From Pseudomonadota bacterium (GTDB taxonomy: Bacteria > Pseudomonadota > Gammaproteobacteria > Burkholderiales > Burkholderiaceae_B): DNA of 64,000 nucleotides. Where the stretch lies: NCBI GenBank assembly GCA_023423975.1, contig JAFAEO010000073.1:1-64000 (forward strand), read 5' to 3'. Below, in pieces: positions 52,455 to 61,640 of the stretch (position 1 is the first letter of the stretch; each line of letters opens with the position of its first letter). The notes beneath the pieces were generated by a model. That model was not told where the DNA came from and did no database searches. It saw nothing but the letters and a program-made list of their open reading frames with translations. A program made the translations under genes and the position numbers.

Positions 52455-53372
52455 TCATTGTACCTGCTGCACCGGCATCCTGCCCTGTACCAGCAATCGG
52501 TTGTTTCCTATGATGTCACATAAGTGTTCCGAAAGCATCACAATACGTTTCAGTCGTTTCAGTTCTTCATGGTAGTAAATCCAGAAACTGCGCGTGATCC
52601 CGATTCTGTCCTGCAGCACCGGGATAAGCTGTGGATTCTGACCGGCAAGAAAACACGGCAGAATGGCCAGCCCGTGGCCTTGCAGACAACTGTAATATTG
52701 CGCGATGACACTCGTACTTTTTATGACAGGTTTGGTAAACGGCAGGATGTCCTCCAGATACCGCAACTGGTCGCTGAACAGTAGTTCATCTACATAACTG
52801 ATAAAACGATGATGATGCAGATCCGCTTCGGTATTGACTACGCCGTAGCGATCAAAGCAGGCCTGGGTCCCGTACAGCAGCAGCGTATAGTCGGTCAGCT
52901 TGCGAGTGACATAAGGCCCGCGCGCCGGACGTTCTATGGTGATCGCAATATCGGCTTCGCGACGAGTCAGGCTGACAAAACGGGGGACCGGCAGCACATC
53001 TATGGTCATATCGGGAAACTGGCTCTGGAACTGTGCACACAGGGGCGCAATAATGCAGGAACCAAAGGCCTCGGTCGCTGCCACCCGGACATGCCCGGCC
53101 GGACTCTGGCTCACTCCCAGAATCTGCTCCTGCGCATTATATAAATGCGTTTCCATCTGCTCTGCGTGCGTCAGCAGTTGCTGCCCCGAACGGGTCAGGG
53201 TAAATCCGGAGCTACGCGATTTGTCGAAAAGCAACTGTCCCAGGTCCGCTTCAAGGCGGCGGATGCGCCGGGCCACGGTGGTATGCTCCACCCCCAGCCG
53301 CGCTGCTGCGGCGCTGGCCCGGTGTGTCCTGGCCACTTCCAGGAAATAGCGGATATCGTCCCAGTCAGGCAT
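52455..53372 (-). CDS. LysR-family transcriptional regulator
   Basis: 305 aa. The DNA-binding domain reads DDIRYFLEVARTHRASAAAA then RLGVEHTTVARRIRRLEADLG; SRSSGFTLTRSGQQLLTHAE follows. This is the single-domain subgroup near YafC/DsdC-like regulators. It is divergent from the orphan binding-protein/mmsA unit, separated by 170 bp that hold phased TGTGC repeats, so it probably controls that unit. Effector unknown. Confidence 0.9.
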   Translation of the reverse strand: MPDWDDIRYFLEVARTHRASAAAARLGVEHTTVARRIRRLEADLGQLLFDKSRSSGFTLTRSGQQLLTHAEQMETHLYNAQEQILGVSQSPAGHVRVAATEAFGSCIIAPLCAQFQSQFPDMTIDVLPVPRFVSLTRREADIAITIERPARGPYVTRKLTDYTLLLYGTQACFDRYGVVNTEADLHHHRFISYVDELLFSDQLRYLEDILPFTKPVIKSTSVIAQYYSCLQGHGLAILPCFLAGQNPQLIPVLQDRIGITRSFWIYYHEELKRLKRIVMLSEHLCDIIGNNRLLVQGRMPVQQVQ

Positions 53373-53401
53373 GAGTCATTGTGTAAAGGTTGCGCATGAA
53401 T

Positions 53402-53452
53402 TGTGCTTATGTTGTGATTGCATTGTGCAAAAATGAACATTAAATGTGCAAA
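53402..53452. promoter_or_regulatory. Phased TGTGC direct repeats in the LysR / binding-protein divergent region
   Basis: TGTGC occurs at 53402, 53424 and 53445, with 22- and 21-bp spacing, that is two helical turns each; the last two read TGTGCAAA. A related TTGCAAAA lies at about 53460. Same-face repeats in a divergent LysR intergenic region fit an activator array. Factor inferred from position only. Confidence 0.5.
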
Positions 53453-53542
53453 TATTCTATTGCAAAATTGATTTATACACATCAAACTGGATACGTTTTG
53501 CAAACAAAACGATAAAACTATTAAAAAATTCAGGAGACTCCT

Positions 53543-54748
53543 ATGTTGATCAGGAAAGCAGTACTGGCTGCATCGTCGTGCGTGGCGCTTAGCGCCTGGG
53601 CCGCCGATGCGCCCGAAGTAAAAGTGGGTGTGCTAACCGATATGTCGGGCACCTATGCCTCCATGGGTGGCGCCGGTTCGGTTGCGGCAGCGCAACTTGC
53701 CATTGATGAATGTCTGGCTGGCCCATGCAAGGGCATGAAAATCGAACTGGTGTCTGCCGACAATCAGAACAAAGCCGACGTAGGCGCGGCAAAGGCACGG
53801 GAGTGGTTTGACCGGCAAGGCGTTACCGCCATCGCCGATCTGACCAACTCGGCAGTGGCGCTGGCAGTGCAGAACGTAGCCAGGGAAAAAAACCGCATCG
53901 CCTTGTTCTCGGGACCAGCTACCACCGCACTGACCAATAAATCGTGCTCGCCGGTGGGCTTTCACTGGATGTTCGACACCTATTCCCAATCGGTGGGCGG
54001 CGCCAAAGCCACGGTTCAGGCTGGCGGCAAATCCTGGTTCTTCCTGACCGTAGATTACGCATTTGGTCATTCGCTTGAAGCCGACACCGCGAAAATGGTC
54101 AAGAAACTGGGCGGCACGGTGGTTGGGCAGGTGCGCCATCCATTGAACAACAGCGACTATGCCTCGTTCCTGTTGCAGGCGCAAAGCAGCGGCGCCCAGG
54201 TTGTTGCATTGGCCAACGGCGGTCAGGACACGGTTAATGCGGTTAAGCAGGCCAAGGAATTTGGCGTCAGTGGCGGCGACCAGCGCCTGGTGGCCCTGTT
54301 GATATTCCTGTCGGACCTGCGCGCGCTGGGCAATGAAAACGCCCAGGGCCTGACCTACGTAGACGGCTTCTACTGGGACTTTGATGAAGGCACCCGCCAG
54401 TGGTCCGACCGCTTTGCCAAAGCCTATAAGGGTCTGAAACCCACCATGACCCAGGCCGGCGTGTACTCCAGCGTGCTGCATTACCTTAAAGCCGTAGCAG
54501 CTGCCGGCACGACCGATGGCGCCAAGGTGGCGCAGCAGATGCGCAAGCTGCCGATCGAAGACCCGATCATGCATAACGCTTCCATCCGTGCCGATGGGCG
54601 GGTCATTCACGATATGTACCTGTATGAAGTCAAAAAACCGGGTGAAAAGAAAGGCGAATGGGATTATTCGAAACTGATCGCCACCATCCCGGCAGCTGAA
54701 GCATTTAGCCCCCTGTCCGAATCGACCTGCCCTCTTGTAAAAAATTAA
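53543..54748 (+). CDS. Third type-1 substrate-binding protein (LivK-like), orphan
   Basis: 401 aa, periplasmic. Signal peptide KAVLAASSCVALSAWAAD; fold start VKVGVLTDMSGTYASMGGAG. Segments DNQNKADVGAAKAREWFDRQ, LTNSAVALAVQNVA and LTVDYAFGHSLEADTAKMVK match the protein at 44846 closely. GGAG precedes the ATG. No permease or ATPase gene is near; it lies 12 bp before a CoA-acylating semialdehyde dehydrogenase gene. It may use the LivHMGF set at 41-45 kb or one elsewhere, or act in sensing. Confidence 0.9.
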   Translation: MLIRKAVLAASSCVALSAWAADAPEVKVGVLTDMSGTYASMGGAGSVAAAQLAIDECLAGPCKGMKIELVSADNQNKADVGAAKAREWFDRQGVTAIADLTNSAVALAVQNVAREKNRIALFSGPATTALTNKSCSPVGFHWMFDTYSQSVGGAKATVQAGGKSWFFLTVDYAFGHSLEADTAKMVKKLGGTVVGQVRHPLNNSDYASFLLQAQSSGAQVVALANGGQDTVNAVKQAKEFGVSGGDQRLVALLIFLSDLRALGNENAQGLTYVDGFYWDFDEGTRQWSDRFAKAYKGLKPTMTQAGVYSSVLHYLKAVAAAGTTDGAKVAQQMRKLPIEDPIMHNASIRADGRVIHDMYLYEVKKPGEKKGEWDYSKLIATIPAAEAFSPLSESTCPLVKN

Positions 54749-54760
54749 AGGATTGATGTT

Positions 54761-56254
54761 ATGAGTGCCATACCCAATATTCCGTTGCTGATCAACGGAA
54801 AAAAAGTCCAGTCCACTGCCAAGGACTGGCTTGATGTCGTTAACCCGGCCAATCAGGAAGTGGTGGCCCGCGTCCCGCTGGCGCCAATCTCGGAAGTGGA
54901 TGAGGCGGTTGCCAGCGCCAAGGCTGCGTTTGCGACCTGGCGCAATACCAGCCAGGGCAACCGCATGCGCGTCATGCTCAAACTGCAGCAACTGGTGCGC
55001 GACAACACAGCAAAACTGGCTGAACTGATCACACTGGAACATGGCAAAACGTTGCCCGATGCAGAAGGTGAAGTGGGCCGTGGTCTTGAAGTCATCGAAC
55101 ACGCCTGCGCTATCGTCAGCCTGCAAATGGGTGAATACGCAGAAAATGCCGGCACCGGAATCGATGTATATACCTTGATCCAGCCACTTGGCGTATGTGC
55201 GGGAATTACCGCGTTCAATTTCCCGGTCATGCTGCCCTGCTTCATGTTCCCCATTGCCGTGGCCTGCGGCAACACCTTTGTGCTCAAACCGTCGGAACAG
55301 GACCCCAGCGCATCGCTGTATCTGGCCGAACTGGCGCAGGAAGCGGGCCTGCCACCCGGCGTACTCAACGTGGTACATGGCGGCCCGGACGTGGCCAACC
55401 GCCTTTGCGAACATCCTGATGTAAAAGCAGTGTCGTTTATCGGTTCCACACATGTGGGCACGCAGATTTATCAACGCGCCTCCAATGCGGGCAAACGCTG
55501 CCAGGCCATGATGGGCGCCAAGAATCACTGCGTCATCCTGCCCGATGCAGACAAGGAAGTGGCCCTTAACCAGCTGGTCGGCGCCGCTTTCGGTGCGGCT
55601 GGTCAGCGCTGCATGGCCACATCGGTGGCGGTCATGGTGGGCCAGGCCAGCGAGTGGATTGACGAATTCGTAGAAAAATCCAAAGGCCTGAAAGTAAATG
55701 CCGGCAGCGACCGCAAGGCAGATCTGGGGCCTCTGGTCTCGCCCCGCGCAAAGCAGCGCGTTGCGCAGTTGATCCAGACCGGCGTGGATGAAAAAGCCAG
55801 CCTGCTACTGGATGGCCGCGATGTTGTCGTTCAGGACTATAAAGACGGTAACTTCATCGGCCCGACCATTTTTTCAGATGTCAAAGAAGACATGGCGATT
55901 TATCGCGAAGAAGTTTTCGGCCCGGTCCTTTGCATCGTGTGTGTCGATACCCTTGAAGAAGCCGTGGAGTTTGTCAATCGCAACCCGAATGGCAATGGCG
56001 TTGCGGTTTTCACACAAAGCGGCGGCAATGCGCGCTATTTCCAGAACAATATCGATGTAGGCCAGATCGGCATCAATATTCCGATCCCTGTTCCGGTCGC
56101 ATGGTTCAGCTTTACCGGTTCGCGCGGCTCCAAACTGGGAGACCTGGGGCCTAACGGCAAGCAGGCCGTCATGTTCTGGACCCAGACCAAGTCAATTACC
56201 GCGCGCTGGGCTTCACATGACACGGGTGTCAACACCACGATCGCGCAAAAATAG
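54761..56254 (+). CDS. mmsA: CoA-acylating methylmalonate-semialdehyde dehydrogenase
   Basis: 497 aa NAD- and CoA-dependent enzyme converting malonate or methylmalonate semialdehyde to acetyl- or propionyl-CoA in valine, inositol or beta-alanine breakdown. Family features: LLINGKKVQSTAKDWLDVVN, LEHGKTLPDAEGEVGRGLEV, GITAFNFPVMLPCFMFPIA, KNHCVILPDADKE, the catalytic Cys in GAAGQRCMATSVAVMVG (about residue 288) and the late SFTGSRGSKLGDLGPNGKQA. Usually with mmsB or iolE-type genes; here instead with a LysR and an orphan binding protein. Confidence 0.93.
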   Translation: MSAIPNIPLLINGKKVQSTAKDWLDVVNPANQEVVARVPLAPISEVDEAVASAKAAFATWRNTSQGNRMRVMLKLQQLVRDNTAKLAELITLEHGKTLPDAEGEVGRGLEVIEHACAIVSLQMGEYAENAGTGIDVYTLIQPLGVCAGITAFNFPVMLPCFMFPIAVACGNTFVLKPSEQDPSASLYLAELAQEAGLPPGVLNVVHGGPDVANRLCEHPDVKAVSFIGSTHVGTQIYQRASNAGKRCQAMMGAKNHCVILPDADKEVALNQLVGAAFGAAGQRCMATSVAVMVGQASEWIDEFVEKSKGLKVNAGSDRKADLGPLVSPRAKQRVAQLIQTGVDEKASLLLDGRDVVVQDYKDGNFIGPTIFSDVKEDMAIYREEVFGPVLCIVCVDTLEEAVEFVNRNPNGNGVAVFTQSGGNARYFQNNIDVGQIGINIPIPVPVAWFSFTGSRGSKLGDLGPNGKQAVMFWTQTKSITARWASHDTGVNTTIAQK

Positions 56255-56282
56255 CGTCTTGTAAATACAATTGCATGTGTGC

Positions 56283-56320
56283 AACCCGGTCGCGCTCCTG
56301 GCGCAGCCGGGGTTTTTATC
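56283..56320 (+). terminator. Intrinsic terminator after mmsA
   Basis: AACCCGG pairs with CCGGGGTT around an inner GCGC/GCGC core, and TTTTT follows, about 30 bp past the mmsA stop. It ends the binding-protein/mmsA transcript. The rest of the gap to 56534 shows no gene. Confidence 0.8.
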
Positions 56321-56534
56321 GCCTGCGCCCCTTTGATCCGACGGTCAATTGCCAGCGAACAACAAGCCAGTCCCGTTGTCGAATGACGAGCACTTTCGCG
56401 CCTTTATTGAAGGACACAATATCGGCTCTGTATATTCGTATCAGTCCGACACATTTAATAATTTGCGGCGATTCATATTCATGCCACAATACGGTCATAA
56501 ACTGTTCATCTGAACCATTGAGAGAAAGCCATTT

Positions 56535-57701
56535 ATGAATAAAAATATTGACTTGATCTATTTCAATGCGGGCGGTGGTCATCGGGCGTCGGCCCGGGCC
56601 CTCGAGGCGGTGCTCAAAAACAGCCATCCTCACTGGAACGTCAGGCTCGTCAACCTGTTTGAAGTACTCGACTCGCGACAGGTCTATAAACGGGTGACCG
56701 GCGTTGCCCCCGAAGAATTTTATAATCGGCAACTGGCCAAAGGCTGGACCATGGCCATGACGCCGGAACTGCGCATTTTGCAGGCATTTATCCGGCTGAC
56801 CCACCAGGTGATGGTCAAACGGCTACAGGAACACTGGATTGAAACGGAGCCTGACATGGTTGTTTCGCTGGTTCCCAATTTCAACCGGGCCATGTACGAA
56901 AGCCTGGTTTCGTCGCTGCCGGGCGTACCCTATGTGACGATCTTAACCGACCTGGCCGACAATGCGCCCCATTTCTGGATTGAAAAAAATCAGCAGCAGC
57001 ATTTCATCTGCGGCACGGACAAGGCGGTAGAGCAAGCGCGTGCCGCCGGCTATGCCGATTCCCATATCCATGCAAGCTCGGGTATGCTGCTGCATCCTGA
57101 TTTCTACAAGAAACCCGACATCGATCGCCGCGAACAGCTGATCGCTGCCGGCTTTGACCCGGACAAACCGGTGGGGCTGGTGATGTTCGGCGGCCACGGT
57201 TCAAAAACCATGATCAAGATCGCCAAACAGCTCTCGGATGTGCAGATGATCTACATTTGTGGCCACAATGCGGCGCTGGCCAAAAAAATAGGCAAAATGC
57301 AGACGCGCGCGCACAAGCTGGTGGAAGGGTTCACCACGCAAATGCCCATCTTCATGGAAATGGCCGATTTCTTTATCGGCAAACCCGGCCCCGGCAGTAT
57401 CAGTGAAGCCATCCGCAAGGATATGCCGGTCATTATCGTCTGCAACAAATGGACCATGATCCAGGAGCGCTATAACGGCGAATGGGTCACCGATAACGGC
57501 CTGGGCATCGTGCTGCCCAGCTTCGCGAAGATTAACCAGGCAGTGCATCACTTACTGGAGAATCTGGATAGCTATCGGGAGCGGGTTAAAGCGCAGAACA
57601 ATCAGGCCGTATTTGAGGTACCCGACATTCTCGCAGGCATCCTGGCGCAAAACGAGGTTGCACAACAGGCTCCCCTGCCCTCGGCCAGCACCACGAATTG
57701 A
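56535..57701 (+). CDS. GT28/MGDG-synthase-like glycosyltransferase
   Basis: 388 aa, GT-B fold. The N-terminal motif IYFNAGGGHRASARALEAVL is that of monogalactosyl/glucosyl-diacylglycerol synthases and MurG relatives. PYVTILTDLADNAPHFWIE follows near residue 130, and the C-terminal donor-binding part reads LVMFGGHGSKTMIKIAKQL and FFIGKPGPGSISEAIRKDMP. It probably transfers a sugar to a lipid acceptor at the inner membrane face. Single gene, flanked by terminators. Acceptor and sugar are not resolvable. Confidence 0.85.
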   Translation: MNKNIDLIYFNAGGGHRASARALEAVLKNSHPHWNVRLVNLFEVLDSRQVYKRVTGVAPEEFYNRQLAKGWTMAMTPELRILQAFIRLTHQVMVKRLQEHWIETEPDMVVSLVPNFNRAMYESLVSSLPGVPYVTILTDLADNAPHFWIEKNQQQHFICGTDKAVEQARAAGYADSHIHASSGMLLHPDFYKKPDIDRREQLIAAGFDPDKPVGLVMFGGHGSKTMIKIAKQLSDVQMIYICGHNAALAKKIGKMQTRAHKLVEGFTTQMPIFMEMADFFIGKPGPGSISEAIRKDMPVIIVCNKWTMIQERYNGEWVTDNGLGIVLPSFAKINQAVHHLLENLDSYRERVKAQNNQAVFEVPDILAGILAQNEVAQQAPLPSASTTN

Positions 57702-57709
57702 ACTGGGAT

Positions 57710-57731
57710 GGGGGCAAAAGCCCCCTTTTTT
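57710..57731 (+). terminator. Strong intrinsic terminator after the glycosyltransferase gene
   Basis: GGGGGC-AAAA-GCCCCC followed by TTTTTT, 9 bp past the stop codon; a perfect 6-bp GC stem with a tetraloop. Confidence 0.92.
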
Positions 57732-57818
57732 CTGCCATATTAAAGGCCGGGCTCAAGGCCGCGGATAATGGACGACCGTGAAAAGCCACGTGAGCAGCTG
57801 CCAATCAGGCAATGCCAA

Positions 57819-59018
57819 TTAAGGGCCGCCGATAGGAATATCCACATTAAACTGCAATAAGCCATCGTCGCTGTGCACGGCGCGTTGCGCCTTCAGCTTG
57901 AACAGGACAGAGTCCAGCTTGTAGCTTTGCTCCACACCAAAGCGCTGCTCGGAAGCGCCGTCAAACACCCGGCTGTTTTCAAACGTGCCTGACACCTGCG
58001 ACTGTGTATCAAGCGGATAGGTCAGTTTCAGCTGATTGCGAATGGCGCGGTCCGACAATGGATCCTGCGACAGCCTGGACAAATCCATATAGTGTGCGCT
58101 GGTTAGCTCATTGGAGAACTGCAAGGTCGCCAGATCGAAGACCTTGGCCCGATAGGCAAACATCGAGCGCCAATTTGCATCGCCCTCGTACTTGCCTGCA
58201 TTCACGGTCAGCCGCAAATCGCCCATGTCGTCCAGGGCGTAGCTGGCGCCAAGACCCACGTTCTTGAGCGAACGGGCCAATTGCACTTGCGTATCGACCG
58301 AAGCCGAGTTGCTCAATCCGTAACGCACAGCGGTATTGGCAGCGCCACTACCGAAGTGAAAGCTGGCATCATCGCCCGAAGCCGCCGAATAATCCATGGC
58401 CCCCGCCGCCGTCGAATAGGCCAACTGGTTACTATCGATAAACCAGTTGTCCTGCGTGCTGTCCGGTTGCCGGCTCAACTGCATGCCGCCGATTCGAAAG
58501 CCACTCTGGCCGATCGGACTCACGACCTGATTGGACCCTAGTGAAATCCGGTTTCTGTCCTCGGTTGTCAGACTCCAGGTGCGTGCGCCGGTAGAAAAAT
58601 TTTGCACGGGCTTGAGCGTGATTCTGGACGATGGCCTGCGCAACGCGGCAGCATCCTGATCCGACATGAATGAGCCGAGCGCAGATTCATACTGATAATT
58701 TTCCCAGTTGTCCACGCCACGCAATGCGTCGGCAGTGACCAGTTGCTCAAGCGGCACCGCCTGGCCGGGTTCCGGCGTCGCGATGGGCTCATCCACTGGC
58801 AGCAGAATAATTTTGTTTTTTTCCGGATCGAATGACCAGGAGGGCGGCAGCTCGGTCGCCCCCGCAGCTGCACTATCTGCGCCAACAACCTGCACACTGT
58901 GCGGCGCATCATCGCCCATTGCATAGGTGATCGTTTGGGCGAACGATGAGCCGGCAGGACAAATCAGAAAAGAAAGACAGCTCGCAAAAATTTTCCTGAG
59001 TTTCAAACTAGTCAGCAT
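57819..59018 (-). CDS. Exported protein, probable outer-membrane beta-barrel
   Basis: 399 aa. Signal peptide LRKIFASCLSFLICPAGSSF then AQ at the likely cleavage site. After an acidic, Pro-rich N-terminal part (to about residue 110) the rest is rich in alternating short strands with Gly, Ser, Asn and aromatic residues (FRIGGMQLSRQ, TVNAGKYEGDANWRSMFAYR, LKLTYPLDTQSQVSGTF), as in barrel proteins. The end, LLQFNVDIPIGGP, lacks the usual terminal Phe. No family recognised. It lies 55 bp after an aldolase gene on the same strand but may have its own promoter. Confidence 0.65.
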   Translation of the reverse strand: MLTSLKLRKIFASCLSFLICPAGSSFAQTITYAMGDDAPHSVQVVGADSAAAGATELPPSWSFDPEKNKIILLPVDEPIATPEPGQAVPLEQLVTADALRGVDNWENYQYESALGSFMSDQDAAALRRPSSRITLKPVQNFSTGARTWSLTTEDRNRISLGSNQVVSPIGQSGFRIGGMQLSRQPDSTQDNWFIDSNQLAYSTAAGAMDYSAASGDDASFHFGSGAANTAVRYGLSNSASVDTQVQLARSLKNVGLGASYALDDMGDLRLTVNAGKYEGDANWRSMFAYRAKVFDLATLQFSNELTSAHYMDLSRLSQDPLSDRAIRNQLKLTYPLDTQSQVSGTFENSRVFDGASEQRFGVEQSYKLDSVLFKLKAQRAVHSDDGLLQFNVDIPIGGP

Positions 59019-59073
59019 CCTCGTTTATAAACTTACTATAAAACGCCATCATGACGCTGTCGCTACACCACGC

Positions 59074-59835
59074 TTAAAACCGGCTGCGCAAACTCATCAA
59101 GGCATTTTTATATACGGAAAGATCAACGCCGACACCCACGAAACTGAAGCCCTGCTTGATATAAGCGGCAGCCTCGTCGGGCACGACCGCAAGAATGCCG
59201 CTGGCTTTGCCGGCAGCGGCCGCCACTTCATGGACATGGGCAATGGCCCGTTGCACCTCTGGATGCTGCGGCTGTCCAAGATATCCATAAGCGGCCGACA
59301 AATCGGAAGGACCAATGAAAATGGCATCCACGCCGTCTACGGCAACAATGTCTTCTACCGCCTCCACGCCCGCACGGCTCTCAATTTGCAGGATCACGCC
59401 GATATGGTCATTGACCTGCTTGAAGTAATCTGCTTCGGTGCCATAGCTGCTGGCCCGGGTCATACCGGCAACACCACGCACGCCTGCCGGTGGATAACGC
59501 GTTGCCGCCACCGCGTATGCAGCCTGCTCGCCAGATTCAATGAACGGAATAAGCAGGTTGTAAAACCCGATGTCCAGATACTGTTTGATCAAGGTCTGGT
59601 CATTGACCGGCGGACGGCCGATACCCGCACTATTGCTGGAGTTGATGGCCTGCAGCTGGGCAGTCAGCGCAGGAATGTCATTGGGTGCATGCTCGCCATC
59701 CAGCAGCAGCCAGTCGTAGCCGCAAACGCCCGCCACTTCGGCGAGCATGGGGCTGGTGGTGCTCAGCCACGTGCCAATGAGTGTTTCACGGGCCAGCAAT
59801 TTCTGGCGAAAGGTATTGGGTATCTGCTGTTTCAT
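59074..59835 (-). CDS. HpcH/HpaI family aldolase
   Basis: 253 aa class II aldolase of the 4-hydroxy-2-oxoheptanedioate aldolase type, releasing pyruvate plus an aldehyde such as succinic semialdehyde. Key parts: IGTWLSTTSPMLAEVAGVCG, YDWLLLDGEHAPND (active-site His), the metal-binding Glu in ILQIESRAGVEAVEDI (about residue 150) and AIFIGPSDLSAAYGYLGQP with the second metal ligand Asp. It lies 91 bp downstream of gabD on the same strand; that enzyme oxidises succinic semialdehyde, so the two could act in sequence. Substrate inferred. Confidence 0.9.
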   Translation of the reverse strand: MKQQIPNTFRQKLLARETLIGTWLSTTSPMLAEVAGVCGYDWLLLDGEHAPNDIPALTAQLQAINSSNSAGIGRPPVNDQTLIKQYLDIGFYNLLIPFIESGEQAAYAVAATRYPPAGVRGVAGMTRASSYGTEADYFKQVNDHIGVILQIESRAGVEAVEDIVAVDGVDAIFIGPSDLSAAYGYLGQPQHPEVQRAIAHVHEVAAAAGKASGILAVVPDEAAAYIKQGFSFVGVGVDLSVYKNALMSLRSRF

Positions 59836-59926
59836 GTTAAGTAATACGTATCTGCTCGGTTAATCGAATATTGACTATTGAATGTTAACTGCCCGGTTGC
59901 CACTGGTGCACCGGGTCCCGGATGTA

Positions 59927-61372
59927 TCAGATGCCGCCCATCAGCATATACTTGATGACCAGGTAATCATCGATACCGTAGTGAGAGCCTTCACGGCCCA
60001 GGCCGGATTGCTTCACGCCGCCAAACGGCGCCACTTCGGTAGAAATAAGACCGGTATTGATGCCGACAATGCCGTATTCCAGTTGCTCGGCAACCCGCCA
60101 GACGCGTCCCAGGTCGCGCGCGTAAAAATAAGCAGCCAGGCCGAACTCGGTATCGTTAGCCATTTTGATGACATCTGCGTCTGTTTCGAATTTGAAAACC
60201 GGCGCCAGCGGGCCGAATGTCTCTTCACGGGCAAACGCCATCTCCTGCGTTGCGTCGCCGATGACCGTCGGTTCAAAAAACAACCCGCCCAGTTTGCTGC
60301 GTTTACCACCCGTCAGTACCTTGGCCTTGTGTCCCAGGGCATCGCTAATGTGGCTTTCCACTTTTTCCACAGCCTTCTCGTCAATCAGCGGACCAATTTG
60401 TACGTTCTTGCCGGTGCCATCGCCCACGACCAGTTTTTCAACAGCAGCCACCAGCTTTTTGACAAATTCCTTGTACACGCCTTTTTGCACATAGATACGG
60501 TTGGCGCATACACAAGTCTGGCCTGCATTCCGGTATTTTGAAATCATCGCGCCTTCAACCGCCGCATCAATATCGGCATCGTCAAAAACAATGAATGGTG
60601 CATTACCGCCCAGCTCCATGGACACTTTCTTGATGGTGCTGGCCGACTGCTCCATCAGCAAGCGCCCTACCTCGGTCGATCCGGTGAAACTGACCTTGCG
60701 CACCAGCGGGTTGCTGCACAGCTCCTTGCCAATTTCAGATGAATTACCCGTAATAAGAGACATGACCCCAGGAGGAATGCCCGCCTGTTCGGCCAGCTCG
60801 ATCAGCGCCAGTGCAGTCAGCGGGGTTTGCGAGGCCGGCTTGATCACGACGGTGCAGCCTGCGGCCAGCGCAGGCGCAACCTTGCGGGTAATCATCGCCG
60901 CGGGAAAATTCCATGGTGTAATGGCGGCACATACGCCAATAGGTTCCTTGGTCACCACGATACGCTGGGACGTTTGCGGCGCAGGAATTGTATCGCCATA
61001 CACGCGCTTGGCTTCTTCGGCAAACCATTCAACAAACGAAGCGGCGTAAGTAACTTCGCCTTTGGCTTCGGCCAGGGGTTTGCCCTGTTCAGATGTCATG
61101 ATATAGGCCAGATCATCCGCATTTTCATTGATCAGCGTGAACCACTTGCGCAGGATGGCAGCACGCTCCTTGGCGGTCAGCCCCTTCCATGCCGGCCAGG
61201 CCTTGTCGGCGCCCTTGATGGCATCTGCGGTTTCCTTTTTGCCCAGTTTGGGTACCGTGCCAACACGCTTGCCGGTTGCCGGATTGGTCACCTCAATGAC
61301 CTCCTTGCCGCCGATCCATTTACCGTTGATATAACATTTGTCTTTAAGCAGACTGGCATTTTTAAGCTTCAT
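59927..61372 (-). CDS. gabD: NAD(P)-dependent succinate-semialdehyde dehydrogenase
   Basis: 481 aa aldehyde dehydrogenase. GabD-type pieces: CYINGKWIGGKEVIEVTNPA, LTAKERAAILRKWFTLINEN, the cofactor loop ITPWNFPAAMITRKVAPALA, MELGGNAPFIVFDDADID with the general-base Glu, and the catalytic Cys in YRNAGQTCVCANRIYVQ (about residue 286). ATG 61372 has AGGAG about 8 nt upstream; the longer in-frame start at 61567 has no homology. First gene of a unit with the aldolase. It could also stand in for a missing aldehyde dehydrogenase of the box pathway. Confidence 0.92.
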   Translation of the reverse strand: MKLKNASLLKDKCYINGKWIGGKEVIEVTNPATGKRVGTVPKLGKKETADAIKGADKAWPAWKGLTAKERAAILRKWFTLINENADDLAYIMTSEQGKPLAEAKGEVTYAASFVEWFAEEAKRVYGDTIPAPQTSQRIVVTKEPIGVCAAITPWNFPAAMITRKVAPALAAGCTVVIKPASQTPLTALALIELAEQAGIPPGVMSLITGNSSEIGKELCSNPLVRKVSFTGSTEVGRLLMEQSASTIKKVSMELGGNAPFIVFDDADIDAAVEGAMISKYRNAGQTCVCANRIYVQKGVYKEFVKKLVAAVEKLVVGDGTGKNVQIGPLIDEKAVEKVESHISDALGHKAKVLTGGKRSKLGGLFFEPTVIGDATQEMAFAREETFGPLAPVFKFETDADVIKMANDTEFGLAAYFYARDLGRVWRVAEQLEYGIVGINTGLISTEVAPFGGVKQSGLGREGSHYGIDDYLVIKYMLMGGI

Positions 61373-61640
61373 GGGTTGACTCCTGATTCTGTTATTGAAC
61401 GACTTTATGACTGAATATTCAAAGAGTACCATATCCGCCGAGCCGATCTCATACCGATGCGTAATCCGGATTCGCCCACGCCCGCCGGCAGGCAAAGTTG
61501 AAGTCTTTTTTTGACGAAGCTCAGCCCTCTGATCATTAACTTCAAGTAAAAAATATACGGATTGCATACCTAATATTACCTTCCTAATAAGAAAGTATAA
61601 TGGAGCACTTCCATACCCTTGTCTCTGACAGTTAACGTTT

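Noticed and set aside
53633..55528. 631-codon open frame antisense to the binding-protein and mmsA genes
   Set aside because: It lies wholly opposite two secure genes and its product has no recognisable family; long antisense frames arise from their codon usage.
61562..61601. Full sigma-70 promoter for the cidA-like gene
   Set aside because: A TATAAT is present at 61596-61601, but no -35 hexamer lies at an acceptable distance.
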